A DNA stretch of 64,000 bases from Lachnospiraceae bacterium (GCA_015056945.1 SVFH01000004.1:1-64000), one strand, 5' to 3'. Shown: positions 1 to 9,070, numbered from the stretch's first letter. Notes: generated from the letters alone by a model not told the origin. A program made the numbers and translations.

Positions 1-118
1 CTCTTTAGAGCCAGCCTGTGACCGCAGTGCGGAAGGCGAACTTTTCGGAGCCTCTTTAGAGGCAAGCTGGGAACAGCGGCTTATAGCCGCAGAGCAAACC
101 ACCAGCTAAGCTGGTGGT
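1..118. repeat. Hairpin-rich intergenic segment at left edge
   Basis: Three fold-back motifs lie close together. The palindrome CTCTTTAGAG (1-10) recurs as CCTCTTTAGAGG (51-62). A 6-bp stem GCGGCT/AGCCGC sits at 76-90. A strong hairpin at 98-118 has arms ACCACCAG and CTGGTGGT around a 5-nt loop. No run of T follows, so this is not an ordinary terminator. Foldbacks of this kind occur at the ends of IS200/IS605 elements and in intergenic repeat families, but no transposase is in view, so the origin is open. Confidence 0.4.
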
Positions 119-141
119 GCTGATTGCGCTAATTTATGTTA

Positions 142-150
142 TGCTATAAA
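142..150 (+). promoter_or_regulatory. Extended -10 promoter for the GNAT-domain gene
   Basis: TGCTATAAA (TGn plus TATAAA) lies 25 bases before the start codon at 175. There is no good -35; TTGCGC at 124 would leave a short 15-nt spacer. Extended -10 promoters recur in this window. Confidence 0.4.
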
Positions 151-174
151 GAGATTTTTGGTGGAGGTTAGAAT

Positions 175-1215
175 ATGGTTTTGTATCACATAACGTATGA
201 TTTAGGACAGGATGAAGAACATATATTTGTTCCTAGAATTCCGGAGGAAAAGATAGAGCAAGATGAGGATATAACCATACCGAGAATTTGTTTTGCGGAC
301 ACAATAGAGAATTGTATTCGAGCGGTAAATGGATACCCTAGAGATGAAGCTAATTATATACGGGTTTATGAATTAGAAGTGGATCCAAATGACAACGATT
401 TGATGTCATGGGAAGAACTATATATGAACGGATATGTCAATGATGTAGAGTTAACGCATGAATTTTGGTATTTAAAGCCCGTTAAAATGAAAAGTCGTGT
501 ATATAAAATAACTAGTTTTGATGTTCGAGAGTTCATTGTAGTGGCACAGGAGCTTAAGACCAAAATAGTTTCTGCAATAATTGATGATTTTGATGTGAAG
601 AAGGATGTTTTTGGAGAAATGTCTGCCTCGTATATTTTAAATGATTGGATAAAGGACATAGGAAGGGATGCTAAGAATATAGTATTGAAAAGTCTACAAT
701 ATGAGGAAGAATATGTGGAGGAAGGAGATCCAGAGTTGCATTATCAAATCTTTGGAGAATATCCTAAAGTAAAAAAACGAAAGGTGAATGAGTACTATAA
801 TGTACATATGGTAACGGATTTAGAAGTTGTCGAAGTGAAACAAGATCGTGAGTTTATTATAGATAAGTGCCAATATTATGAAATGTTAGATTATGTTCGT
901 AAAAACCAATTTGAATTGTGTTGGGACATACTAGACCCTAATTATGTCTGGAATAATGCTGCGTATTTATATAAAGTCAAGAACCTTACTGGAAAATTAA
1001 TTGCACTATTGTACTGTAGCGAACATAATGGGCGATATATGATAGCTAAATATGAAGTGTTATCTCAATATCGAAATAAGGGATATGGAGGAAAGATAAT
1101 AGAGGATTTTTTTGAACAAGAGAAAATTGAAAAGAATCGAGTGGACCTAATTCCCGAATCAGAGGATGCGGCAAGATTTTGGCGTGCACATGGAATAGAT
1201 TGCTCTGTGTGTTGA
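175..1215 (+). CDS. GNAT acetyltransferase-domain protein with uncharacterised N-terminal domain
   Basis: This 346-residue cytoplasmic protein has two parts. Residues 1 to about 200 match no family I can name; they open with LYHIT and contain FVPRIPE and IPRICFADT. Residues about 245-340 look like a GNAT N-acyltransferase: a beta-strand pair around KLIALLYCS, then motif A with RNKGYGG, the acetyl-CoA pyrophosphate-binding Q/RxxGxG/A loop, and a final FWRAHG typical of the GNAT C-terminus. The acceptor is unknown. The start is supported by GGAGG ten bases upstream. It stands alone between two structured non-coding elements, which suggests a variable locus. A toxin, immunity or modification role is possible but not shown. 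The GNAT call is fairly safe and the rest is open. Confidence 0.7.
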   Translation: MVLYHITYDLGQDEEHIFVPRIPEEKIEQDEDITIPRICFADTIENCIRAVNGYPRDEANYIRVYELEVDPNDNDLMSWEELYMNGYVNDVELTHEFWYLKPVKMKSRVYKITSFDVREFIVVAQELKTKIVSAIIDDFDVKKDVFGEMSASYILNDWIKDIGRDAKNIVLKSLQYEEEYVEEGDPELHYQIFGEYPKVKKRKVNEYYNVHMVTDLEVVEVKQDREFIIDKCQYYEMLDYVRKNQFELCWDILDPNYVWNNAAYLYKVKNLTGKLIALLYCSEHNGRYMIAKYEVLSQYRNKGYGGKIIEDFFEQEKIEKNRVDLIPESEDAARFWRAHGIDCSVC

Positions 1216-1232
1216 TATGAAAGTAGCGCTTT

Positions 1233-1374
1233 GTTATGTTGACAGTAGGGGCATCTATGCTATACTGCTTGGTAACAAGGCACAGAATTAATGGAATGGA
1301 TAGAGTGGACTAATGCTTGGTGTAATGCCTTGGAAGCATAGATGCGGGTACATACTGCCAACATGATGAAAATA
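1233..1374. repeat. ~140-bp imperfect inverted-repeat element (MITE-like or structured RNA)
   Basis: The ends form a long interrupted stem. ATGTTGACAGTA near 1236-1247 pairs, with one mismatch, with TACTGCCAACAT near 1355-1366. GCATCTATGC (1251-1260) pairs perfectly with GCATAGATGC (1336-1345). The interior holds two TGCTTGG copies with complementary AAGGCA/TGCCTT segments. The left arm also contains TTGACA (1239), a 16-nt spacer and TATACT (1261), a promoter-like pair pointing right. No reading frame of note is present. It could be a non-autonomous mobile element or a small structured RNA gene. Confidence 0.45.
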
Positions 1375-1421
1375 GGAGTTTGTATGTAGCGAGATTTGTA
1401 TATGAAGGAGAAAGGATAAAA

Positions 1422-1430
1422 TGATATAAT
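1422..1430 (+). promoter_or_regulatory. Extended -10 promoter for the DisA_N-like gene
   Basis: TGATATAAT lies 47 bases before the start codon at 1478, with no clear -35 hexamer. It fits the extended -10 type seen elsewhere in the window. Confidence 0.45.
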
Positions 1431-1477
1431 ATTCATGTGGATAAAAACAATATCAAATTTTACTTATGGAGGAGAAT

Positions 1478-2932
1478 ATGGTAGAGGAGATTTTGGACCC
1501 ATTGGACGTAGAAACAGGTGTTTTTGTTAAGGATAATAAGGAACAGATAGAGCATTTAGCTGGAATAGCTAACCAGATTAGGGATGAATTTGCTAAGATT
1601 TCAAAACATAAATTGTTGGGGCAGAGTATACAGGAAATATTGGAAGTAGAATTGTATATTCTTGATAATACGGAAAAACCGAAATATAAATTATATGTCT
1701 ATGGAGACGCAAGAAATGAAGTGGAAAAAATATGTAGAGAAGTTATAGATGTTTTTATTGAGGAACGGCATTATGCTTTTCATAATTTTCATGACCAATT
1801 GGACTGGCAGTTTTCGCATGTTATTGGAGATGGATTGAATGAATCAATGGTAGATTGCGAGTTTTGGTGTTCTATAGCAGATAGAAGTATGTCCTTTCTA
1901 GGAAATCCCGCATACTTGTTTTACGTTATCAAATTTGATAAGCATAGGTTGAGTACAGATATTACTTTCGACGAGAAGCGCCATCCATTATTAGATGAGT
2001 TGAGAATAGAATGGGAACGAGAATTTGGCAAGTTTTTTAATATGCATAAAAAGATCAATTATAATGAACTTTTCAGAAGAGCATCCGCACGTGACCATTT
2101 TTTGTATTTTTATCAAGATGATTTCAATGCATTATCTGCAATGAAATACGAGAATGAAATTAACAGAGGAAGTATTATTTCGATAAGAATGTATAGGGAT
2201 GATATATTTGAAGAAGTCTCAAAAAACTATGATGTTTCGTTAAGATTAGCTAATGAGATTAAGGTTGCGCCAGAAAATTATAAGAAGATTAGAAAATTAT
2301 TGGAAATGACACAAGATGGATTGTCCCTACTAATGAACGACCAAGGTGAAGTTTTTGCTATCGGAAAAATGAGGAAAGAGTATGATTGCGAGTTTTATAA
2401 GGTTTGTTTCACAAATTTTTTGGAATGGAAGTTTTATAAGAACGAAGAAGAGTATTTGCGTTTTAATAATATGTTGCCATCATTTCCTGAACGGGGAACC
2501 GGGATACAGAAAAAGGATATAGAATTATTGATGAAAACTTTTGGAAAACGTAGGCTTAATAAGTTAAAAATGATAATAGAATGTGCAACAAAGCAGAAGC
2601 ATGGGACAATGGTGGTGTTTACAGAGGATGCTAATGAAGAGGTTGAAAGATTAGAAGCGTCAGCATTGCCGATTATTCCAACAAAACTATTAAGTAAACA
2701 GATTGAAGCAGTAACGAGTATTGATGGGGCACTTATTTGTGATGAAGAAGGAGTGTGTCATGCCATTGGAACAATTCTAGATGGTAGGGCATCTAATTCA
2801 GCAGATTCATCGCGAGGTGCAAGATATAATTCAGCAATTCGTTATAGGGATATGCGAAAAAAAGATAAAAAAAAGACATTCATTGTAATTGTTTCCGAAG
2901 ATGGGTACATAGATTGTATCTCAACTTGTTAA
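1478..2932 (+). CDS. Protein with C-terminal DisA_N/diadenylate-cyclase-like domain
   Basis: This 484-residue soluble protein ends in what looks like the DisA_N (DAC) fold. Around residues 374-484 come a strand with GTMVVFTED, then SIDGALI (the DGA motif, about 416-418), then SRGARYNSA (about 445-453) where diadenylate cyclases have GxRHRAA, then IVIVSEDGYI. Active enzymes use DGA and RHR to join two ATP into c-di-AMP. Here RHR is RYN, so it may be a nucleotide sensor or a divergent enzyme. Residues 1-370 are of no family I recognise. GGAGGA at 1468-1473 sets the start at 1478; an ATG at 1466 overlaps that site and is less likely. The neighbouring GNAT gene and hairpin element suggest an accessory locus. 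Confidence 0.65.
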   Translation: MVEEILDPLDVETGVFVKDNKEQIEHLAGIANQIRDEFAKISKHKLLGQSIQEILEVELYILDNTEKPKYKLYVYGDARNEVEKICREVIDVFIEERHYAFHNFHDQLDWQFSHVIGDGLNESMVDCEFWCSIADRSMSFLGNPAYLFYVIKFDKHRLSTDITFDEKRHPLLDELRIEWEREFGKFFNMHKKINYNELFRRASARDHFLYFYQDDFNALSAMKYENEINRGSIISIRMYRDDIFEEVSKNYDVSLRLANEIKVAPENYKKIRKLLEMTQDGLSLLMNDQGEVFAIGKMRKEYDCEFYKVCFTNFLEWKFYKNEEEYLRFNNMLPSFPERGTGIQKKDIELLMKTFGKRRLNKLKMIIECATKQKHGTMVVFTEDANEEVERLEASALPIIPTKLLSKQIEAVTSIDGALICDEEGVCHAIGTILDGRASNSADSSRGARYNSAIRYRDMRKKDKKKTFIVIVSEDGYIDCISTC

Positions 2933-2941
2933 GTATATTGT

Positions 2942-2983
2942 AGGCTATTGGCGAGAGTAGAAACATTTTCTTGCCAATAGTCT
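2942..2983. other. Hairpin after the DisA_N-like gene
   Basis: AGGCTATTGGC and GCCAATAGTCT pair with one mismatch around a 20-nt loop, 10 bases after the stop codon. The right side is A-rich rather than T-rich, so intrinsic termination on the plus strand is doubtful. It may be an mRNA 3' end stabiliser. Confidence 0.4.
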
Positions 2984-2999
2984 GAAGAAAAATATTCTA

Positions 3000-3027
3000 T
3001 TGCACAACTGTCTGCATGTGATAAAAT
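3000..3027 (+). promoter_or_regulatory. Candidate promoter for the 1484-residue surface protein
   Basis: TTGCAC, a 16-nt spacer and TAAAAT, about 70 bases before the start codon at 3097. The match is moderate. Confidence 0.35.
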
Positions 3028-3096
3028 ATATGTAATATTGAGAAATTTAGTGAATACTGGATTTTTCTCAAATTATTTCAGTGTAAAGGAGAAAAA

Positions 3097-6000
3097 ATGA
3101 AAACAAAGAAGACATTAACACGTATTTTTTCTTTTCTGCTTGTGATAATGATGTTGTTTTCTACGATAGAAATGACATCATTTATTTCATTTGCAGAAGA
3201 AGGAGAAGAGGTTGTTTCAGAGGAAAACTTAACTGAAACAAGCGAAGAAAGTTCAGAGAAATTGTCTGAAGAAGTGAGTGAGGAAACTTCTGCGGACACA
3301 ACGGAAGAAGTGAGCGAAGAAGCTTCGGAGGAAATGACCGAGGAAGCGGGGAAAGAAGCTTCGGAGGATGTGTCTGAAGACACAAGTGAAGATGTTTCGG
3401 AAGAAATATCTAAAGATGTAGAAGAGGATTTTTCAGAGGTAAATCCCCAGGAAGCAGAGGAGGAAGAAGAGGAGTATGGCTTTTGTGAGGAAGGAACGCT
3501 TTATCTTTTTTCATCGGATGCAAACGGTATCCCTATTGCAGATTATATCGGACAAGCAATTACATATTGGCAGGAAAAAGGATGTGTAATTGATTTGATT
3601 GCAATAGATATTCCGAAAACGGATGGTAAGGCGATTATCAGCAAAGATATTTTTAATGTTGTATATAATACTTCCGATAACATTGCAAATTTGCGATTAA
3701 GATTAGATTTTGTGGCAGAAGATGAGCTGAGCTGGTATTCCTGGTATTTTACTAATTTGCAGGAAGAGCAGAGTGATTTTGATGCAACATTACTTATTGA
3801 AGAATCAGGGAGAAAGGGATTGCTTAAGGTAACGTTACCGGATACCGGTAAGTTAACATCTAAAATTGATTGTATTTTATTTGAGGCGCATAGTGATTCT
3901 CCTTATTTTAGTGTTGTAAAAGAGGGATTAAGTATTATACCTGAAGATTATTCGATGTTTCCGAAGGAACTGGTTATGCTTGATGCCGATTTACAAAGAA
4001 TAAATTGTAAATCCTATGTGAGCTTTACGTGTGACGAGCCTTTTGTTAATATTACGTTCTATTATGAGGATGATGATAACGGCAAGACAGAGAATTTTAA
4101 TGAAGTTTATTATACAAGGGCGATAGACAAAGGAGTTGTATATAACGATACACCGATTGAATTGAAGTATTCGGAGGAGGGTGTTTCGAATGTTACCTTC
4201 TATACTGTTGATTCAAAGGCTGAAATTAAGAATGGATTTCTTTATTTTACGTCAGATTCATATCAGGGAGAGATTTGCGTCTTATGCACTTATGCGGATG
4301 CAGCGGGTAAGGAATGTGCTGAATTATGGTGTTATAATGTTGTGAATGGTCTTGAGGGCATACATTTCGATGGAACTGAAAAGGTGCATGAATGGGATGG
4401 AAATTCATCTGTACAAGGCATTTTAGAGTGGGAAACTGTTCCGTTTGAACAGAAAGAAATCATTGGAGAAGATGGTTTCACATGGGAAATTGAGAATGTA
4501 ACCGGAACTCCGATTGAACTTGTTCTTCAGCCTGCAAAAGATGAGTATTCGGATGCATATTATGACGGAACGTATAACGTAATAGGCTATGGTGAAGCCA
4601 AAGTTAAGGTTTCTTGCAACGGAACGGGAGCGGTTTGTACAATCAAAGTGTTAGAAACGATTAAAGTACCTCAGATTGATACGGTGTATGCTGTATCAGG
4701 TGTAGATACAACCTTGGCAGATTTGGACCTTAATACGTTATTCCCTTGCAAAGAAGATGATGACAAAGGTGTTTTTGTCTGGGAAGATGCTCAGCTTAAA
4801 TTAGATGCAACGAGTCGAAAACCGGTTTATTATAATGCTTTTTATCAGGTAGAGGGAAGAGAAAAACAAGCGGTTCGCATTCCGGTTGTTATGACAGAGA
4901 TTAAGAACCTTGAGATTTCCATGATAGAGACTGTGGGTGATGATTATCAGATAACGTCTATTCCGGCAGATTTAAAGAAGGGCGAACAAATCAGCATGGG
5001 TCTGTCAGTTCAGGCTAATCCGGCAGAGGGTGCGGATGTAATTGCAAGTTATATTCAGCAGAAGAAATTAAGTTTAGAATGGACGGATAAAGAATCCAAG
5101 AATATGATTGATGCGAAAACACCTGTGTACTTACCGAGAAGTTATACTGCTGAAACTAAGGGTAAGAAAATTTTCAAGGCATCTGTGGTTAACGCAGAAA
5201 CTAAAAAGACAATTAAGACAGCACAGGCGACATTGCAGGTCTATGAGAAAGAACAGTTTGATTTTGAAAGTGTTGATATAAAGGATCAGATTGATCCTGA
5301 CAATGAGATGAAAGGTAAAGTGCTTATTCATCTTACAGAGGAGAATTACCAAAACGCAGGAAAGAAATTGACGGTTAAGAGTCTTGATACATCTGTTATG
5401 CAACCGGGTAAAATGATTGTATCTGCTCCTGATGAAAATGCCGGGATAACAATTGAGATTCCTTATACGTTTAAAAAGTTTGGTAAAACGCATTTGTCTG
5501 TTACGGCAGGCGATGCGCGAAAGACAAGTAAGACTTTTGAATTGGAGAGAATTGAATATAAGCCGGCTCTCTTGACTGCAGAGGCAGTGATTGACAAGGC
5601 GATAATGCCGCCGTACGGTGCAGCAACCTTGAGGTATTTTTATCCTGAAGGTGTAGAAAGAAATGGTAACATTACGCTTAAAGGTAAAAATGCAGATAAA
5701 TTTGTGATTGATTTGGACAATAATATCCGCATAAATGAAACTGTCGGTTGTGCGAACGGAACATATACGGTTGTATTACAGCTTCCCTATACGTATAACG
5801 GCAACGCATATACGGTGGACAGAACATTAAAGGTTAAGGTGACACATACAAAGAACCAGATCAAAGTCGTACAGGTTCCGGTAATAAATGAATTCTGCCG
5901 TTACGAAGAAGGAGATATATTAGCTTCTTTAAATATTTCGGCTTTAAAGGGGAATGTTATCAGTGCAACACTTGTTAATAATAACTTGCCGTATACCTTG

Positions 6001-7551
6001 GAACCTAATATGGAAACCGGTAATTTTGATCTTGTGGTGAAACCCGGTGAAAGTATTGATAAATTAACCGCAGCGCAGAAAAAAATCGATATTTTTGTTA
6101 AATACTATAATATCGGAACAAATATAGTATTTTACGGTGAGACAGTAAAGTTTACGTTAAAAAGTAAAAAGATTAAGCCGAAAATCTTTACGGATTCGAA
6201 AGAAATCTTATTGAACCCGGAAATTTATAACAATGAAGGATATTGTTATTTCGGTGCATGGGATGGTATGGGTTCTTTATCGCTACCTGATGCTTTGTAT
6301 ATTGTTGATCCCGTAAGCAAGAAAGAAATAAAAATCAATCAGAAAGGTTATGAAGAGAGGTATACTTCCGACGATATTTATCAGATAGGCAAAAATATGT
6401 ATTATGTCGTATGTGATGAATGGGATGTTTATGTTGGTCTTGTTGATCCCAATCAGGCAGTGAATGCCAAAGATACAATAACCTTTAAAATCAGAATGCC
6501 TCATTGGAAAGAAGCTATTACATCAAAGAAGACGATTAAAGTTCAGAAGAAAGCCTTAAATTATGAAATAATTGATAAAACATTAACGCTGAATATGAAT
6601 AAGGAACTGTATCAGTCTGTTTCTGCTGAAACATATTTTGGATACAAAGTTACAGGGAAAATGTTCAGCAGATGTTTCGAATCTTGTATCGTCAAGCCGG
6701 CAGATTCCAAAGCAAAAAAGGCGTTAGAGAATAATCTTATCATTGAAACGAAGTATTCTTCCAATATTTCTGCACGCATTAAAGATTTGGGAAATGTGAA
6801 AGACGGAACTGCGTTAAAGAAAGGAACATATAAATTTAATTTATTTATTACTGTAGAAGGGAAAGAAAAAAAATATCCGCTTAATATTAAAGTGTTTGAT
6901 ATGGCTCCCTCAAAAGTTATCACATATGATAGGTTTGGCACCATCGATTTATTAGATCGTGAGAATTCTTATATTCAGTTGAATCCTTCTATTAATTGGG
7001 ACAATTATGCTTATGGTGAAATACTGGATATAAAGCTTACAGGACCGGATGCCCATATGTTTGATGGTGTATATGAGGATTACCGTTTTAGAATATATGC
7101 TAAGCAAGAGTATGATTATTCTACGGCAAAGACATATCAGGTCTACCCTGTTGTAAAATGGAGAACTTTTGATCCTGACGGTGCAATAGAAATCAAAGGT
7201 TCTTTGCAGAAAATTAAGGTAACGCAATCGAAGGTTACTTATAAGGCAGTGACTGATGGTGCAATTCTTTACGGGAACAGAGTAATTGATATTGGATTTA
7301 CCAGCAATAATTCCAAAACCGGTGAGATGGTGGAGATTGAACAGATAGAACTTCTTAATTATACGGACGATTTGTCTGTGGAATATTACCCGGGCGGAAC
7401 ATTTGTAACCTTGAAGTTAAAAGATGGCCAACCTTCACAGATTAAAAAATCCAGTGGAACATATACGTTAAAGTTTGCTGTAACCCCGAAAGGTGCGGCA
7501 GTAAATAGCAAACCCACAATTGTTACTTGTAAAGTCAAAATTGTAAAATAA
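3097..7551 (+). CDS. Very large secreted surface protein with acidic Ser/Glu linker and Ig-like repeats
   Basis: This 1484-residue protein has a Sec signal peptide (MKTKK, a hydrophobic core to about residue 30, cleavage near SFAEE). Residues about 34-126 are an almost pure Ser/Glu/Thr/Asp linker built on variations of SEEVSEE. The remaining ~1350 residues are beta-rich and Lys/Thr/Val-rich, with recurring patterns such as a gap-filled G-TYKFNLFITVEGKEKKYPL, typical of bacterial Ig-like or cadherin-like modules. I see no LPxTG motif, SLH domain or transmembrane anchor, and the chain ends in KVKIVK. It probably acts outside the cell as an adhesin or scaffold, but no enzymatic or binding residue can be named. 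AAAGGAG sits just before the ATG. It is a single-gene unit closed by a strong terminator. Confidence 0.75.
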   Translation: MKTKKTLTRIFSFLLVIMMLFSTIEMTSFISFAEEGEEVVSEENLTETSEESSEKLSEEVSEETSADTTEEVSEEASEEMTEEAGKEASEDVSEDTSEDVSEEISKDVEEDFSEVNPQEAEEEEEEYGFCEEGTLYLFSSDANGIPIADYIGQAITYWQEKGCVIDLIAIDIPKTDGKAIISKDIFNVVYNTSDNIANLRLRLDFVAEDELSWYSWYFTNLQEEQSDFDATLLIEESGRKGLLKVTLPDTGKLTSKIDCILFEAHSDSPYFSVVKEGLSIIPEDYSMFPKELVMLDADLQRINCKSYVSFTCDEPFVNITFYYEDDDNGKTENFNEVYYTRAIDKGVVYNDTPIELKYSEEGVSNVTFYTVDSKAEIKNGFLYFTSDSYQGEICVLCTYADAAGKECAELWCYNVVNGLEGIHFDGTEKVHEWDGNSSVQGILEWETVPFEQKEIIGEDGFTWEIENVTGTPIELVLQPAKDEYSDAYYDGTYNVIGYGEAKVKVSCNGTGAVCTIKVLETIKVPQIDTVYAVSGVDTTLADLDLNTLFPCKEDDDKGVFVWEDAQLKLDATSRKPVYYNAFYQVEGREKQAVRIPVVMTEIKNLEISMIETVGDDYQITSIPADLKKGEQISMGLSVQANPAEGADVIASYIQQKKLSLEWTDKESKNMIDAKTPVYLPRSYTAETKGKKIFKASVVNAETKKTIKTAQATLQVYEKEQFDFESVDIKDQIDPDNEMKGKVLIHLTEENYQNAGKKLTVKSLDTSVMQPGKMIVSAPDENAGITIEIPYTFKKFGKTHLSVTAGDARKTSKTFELERIEYKPALLTAEAVIDKAIMPPYGAATLRYFYPEGVERNGNITLKGKNADKFVIDLDNNIRINETVGCANGTYTVVLQLPYTYNGNAYTVDRTLKVKVTHTKNQIKVVQVPVINEFCRYEEGDILASLNISALKGNVISATLVNNNLPYTLEPNMETGNFDLVVKPGESIDKLTAAQKKIDIFVKYYNIGTNIVFYGETVKFTLKSKKIKPKIFTDSKEILLNPEIYNNEGYCYFGAWDGMGSLSLPDALYIVDPVSKKEIKINQKGYEERYTSDDIYQIGKNMYYVVCDEWDVYVGLVDPNQAVNAKDTITFKIRMPHWKEAITSKKTIKVQKKALNYEIIDKTLTLNMNKELYQSVSAETYFGYKVTGKMFSRCFESCIVKPADSKAKKALENNLIIETKYSSNISARIKDLGNVKDGTALKKGTYKFNLFITVEGKEKKYPLNIKVFDMAPSKVITYDRFGTIDLLDRENSYIQLNPSINWDNYAYGEILDIKLTGPDAHMFDGVYEDYRFRIYAKQEYDYSTAKTYQVYPVVKWRTFDPDGAIEIKGSLQKIKVTQSKVTYKAVTDGAILYGNRVIDIGFTSNNSKTGEMVEIEQIELLNYTDDLSVEYYPGGTFVTLKLKDGQPSQIKKSSGTYTLKFAVTPKGAAVNSKPTIVTCKVKIVK

Positions 7552-7552
7552 A

Positions 7553-7595
7553 AAAATTGCTCTCTCTGTTTTTATTGGCAGAGAGAGCAATTTTT
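7553..7595. terminator. Intrinsic terminator after the surface protein
   Basis: A 16-bp perfect stem (AAAATTGCTCTCTCTG and its complement) with a 10-nt loop, ending in a T run, starts immediately after the stop codon at 7551. Confidence 0.9.
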
Positions 7596-7603
7596 CTTTA
7601 GCG

Positions 7604-7620
7604 CATAGGAAATTCCTATG
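7604..7620. repeat. Short palindrome shared with 53557-53581
   Basis: CATAGGAAATTCCTATG folds into a tight hairpin and is followed by an A-rich run. The core CATAGGA-n3-TCCTATG recurs at 53561-53577, also followed by an A run, so it may be a dispersed intergenic repeat. The rest of the 7621-7809 gap shows nothing I can name. Confidence 0.45.
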
Positions 7621-7809
7621 AACTAAAAAACACTTCGTGGAGATGTGTAGCTGCGGCAGGGAATATTTTAGAGAGTGAAAATAAATGATAGAAAATGCAA
7701 CATAAGAGTGTCTAATTTGCGGAATCTGTAATTGCGGAAGTTATGGGGGCCGTGAGAGAATTAAAGAGCTTAATGAAATTACTTTTGAAAGAAGAAAGAG
7801 GAGAAGGAA

Positions 7810-8163
7810 ATGAGATTTATTTTATGTGCTTTTATTTTCAACAGTTATGGTGAAGAGTGGTGGAAAGCCCTGATTCCGTTTCGTTCGGAATATACACTGG
7901 CAACCGTTGCGTGTAATCCGTTATATTTCTGGATTTATTTGGCATGTTCTGTCGTGGGTATGATTCTTTTGATGATGGAAATGTTTCCTTTGGCGCTGCT
8001 TGCATTGGCTGCAAGTCTGATAGTTTATTCTATTATTCTGTTTGCAGTTTTTGTTTCGACAGATGAGATGGGAGCTAAAATTCCGGCAATGATTATTTTC
8101 GTTACAGATGTATTGCTTCCTATTTTAAGTTTTGGGGCATTTTTTATGAAAATATTACTATAA
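7810..8163 (+). CDS. Small integral membrane protein, DUF5684-like
   Basis: This 117-residue protein has three or four hydrophobic segments (about 1-12, 36-58, 60-78 and 90-115) and the motif GEEWWKALIPF near its start. That resembles small Firmicute membrane proteins of the DUF5684 kind (W-KALIPFYN). No catalytic residues are visible. GAGGAGAAGG precedes the ATG. It lies between a terminator and the exonuclease gene, on the same strand. The family link is from memory of the motif and is moderate. Confidence 0.55.
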   Translation: MRFILCAFIFNSYGEEWWKALIPFRSEYTLATVACNPLYFWIYLACSVVGMILLMMEMFPLALLALAASLIVYSIILFAVFVSTDEMGAKIPAMIIFVTDVLLPILSFGAFFMKILL

Positions 8164-8236
8164 TGCACATGACTTCTGCATGAATATATGATAATCTGTT
8201 TATGCATGAAAAAGGAAATTCCAGTGGAGAATTGCG

Positions 8237-8920
8237 ATGGCATTATCAAATCAACCGGGCAAAAAATTAAATATACATGTGAGCGATTATTGTGTTTTTG
8301 ACTTGGAAACCACAGGAGTATCTTCGCGAAGTGATGCAGTGATTGAAATTTCAGCTGTTAAGGTTTTGGGAGGCTTGGTTGTTGATGAATTTACCATGCT
8401 TGTGAATCCGAAACGCCCGATTCCTTTTTATGCAAGCCGGGTGAATGGCATTACTGATGATATGGTGGCGAATGCGCCGACGTTTGATATTGCGCTTGGG
8501 GCTTTTCTCGATTTCGTGGGGGATTCGGTTTTTGTTGGACATAACATCCATAACTTCGACATGAAATTTCTGTACAGGGATGCGAAGCTCTATTGGGGAA
8601 AGACGATTTCGAATGATTACATAGATACGCTACCGATGGCAAAGGCATATCTGCCGCAGCTGGAGCATCACAAATTGACAGACCTTGCCGGGTACTACGG
8701 CATCAGTTCGTACGGTGCGCACAGAGCATTAAACGACTGCCGTATGAATCAGCAGATATATGAGTTCCTTGGCGAGGAAAAGTCAAATGTCGCACAGGTG
8801 GCAAAGGATGGTTCGCTGTGTCCGTATTGCGGGAAACTTTTGCAAAAAAGAAACGGACGTTATGGAGAGTTCATGGGGTGCATGGGCTATCCGGTTTGTA
8901 GGTATACAAGGAATGTGTAG
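8237..8920 (+). CDS. DEDDh 3'-5' exonuclease with C-terminal zinc ribbon
   Basis: This 227-residue protein begins with an exonuclease domain of the DnaQ/PolC-epsilon type. Exo I is VFDLETTG (about 20-27), Exo II is [12 protein letters not shown] (about 101-112), and Exo III is GAHRALNDC (about 155-163), with the His and Asp of the DEDDh subclass. It should remove nucleotides from a DNA or RNA 3' end using two metal ions. The last ~35 residues (CPYCGKLL...[10 protein letters not shown]) form a four-Cys zinc ribbon like those at topoisomerase I C-termini, which probably adds nucleic-acid binding. The polymerase part of PolC is absent. The gene ends in two consecutive terminators. The substrate and process (repair, RNA trimming) are not shown. 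Confidence 0.85.
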   Translation: MALSNQPGKKLNIHVSDYCVFDLETTGVSSRSDAVIEISAVKVLGGLVVDEFTMLVNPKRPIPFYASRVNGITDDMVANAPTFDIALGAFLDFVGDSVFVGHNIHNFDMKFLYRDAKLYWGKTISNDYIDTLPMAKAYLPQLEHHKLTDLAGYYGISSYGAHRALNDCRMNQQIYEFLGEEKSNVAQVAKDGSLCPYCGKLLQKRNGRYGEFMGCMGYPVCRYTRNV

Positions 8921-8925
8921 AGGTG

Positions 8926-8953
8926 ACAGGTCACAGAAAGTGGTCTGTTTTTT
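8926..8953 (+). terminator. Intrinsic terminator after the exonuclease gene
   Basis: A 9-bp stem, including G-U pairs, with an AGAAA loop and a run of Ts starts 5 bases after the stop codon. Confidence 0.75.
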
Positions 8954-8978
8954 GGGACATATTGTGTGCGAGAATTGG

Positions 8979-9030
8979 ATATCCTCTTGGATTGATGTTA
9001 AAATAATCATTCATCCAAGAGGATATTTTT
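8979..9030 (+). terminator. Second, stronger terminator-like hairpin
   Basis: A perfect 14-bp stem (ATATCCTCTTGGAT and its complement), a 20-nt loop and a T run. The remainder up to 9159 carries the promoter of the next gene. Confidence 0.75.
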
Positions 9031-9041
9031 AGCTCTTTTGT

Positions 9042-9070
9042 TAGACAATAAGGTGTGGCGCGAGTATAAT
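9042..9070 (+). promoter_or_regulatory. Promoter for the asparaginase/dynamin cassette
   Basis: TAGACA, a 17-nt spacer and a perfect TATAAT end 89 bases before the start codon at 9160. No terminator separates the following three genes, so it may drive all of them. Confidence 0.6.

Noticed and set aside
1-118. Right end of an IS200/IS605 element
   Set aside because: Foldbacks are present but no transposase or second end is in the window, so it is left as unassigned hairpins.
1233-1374. Riboswitch or tRNA-like RNA
   Set aside because: The fold matches no riboswitch class or cloverleaf I recognise, and the element ends about 100 bases before the next gene.
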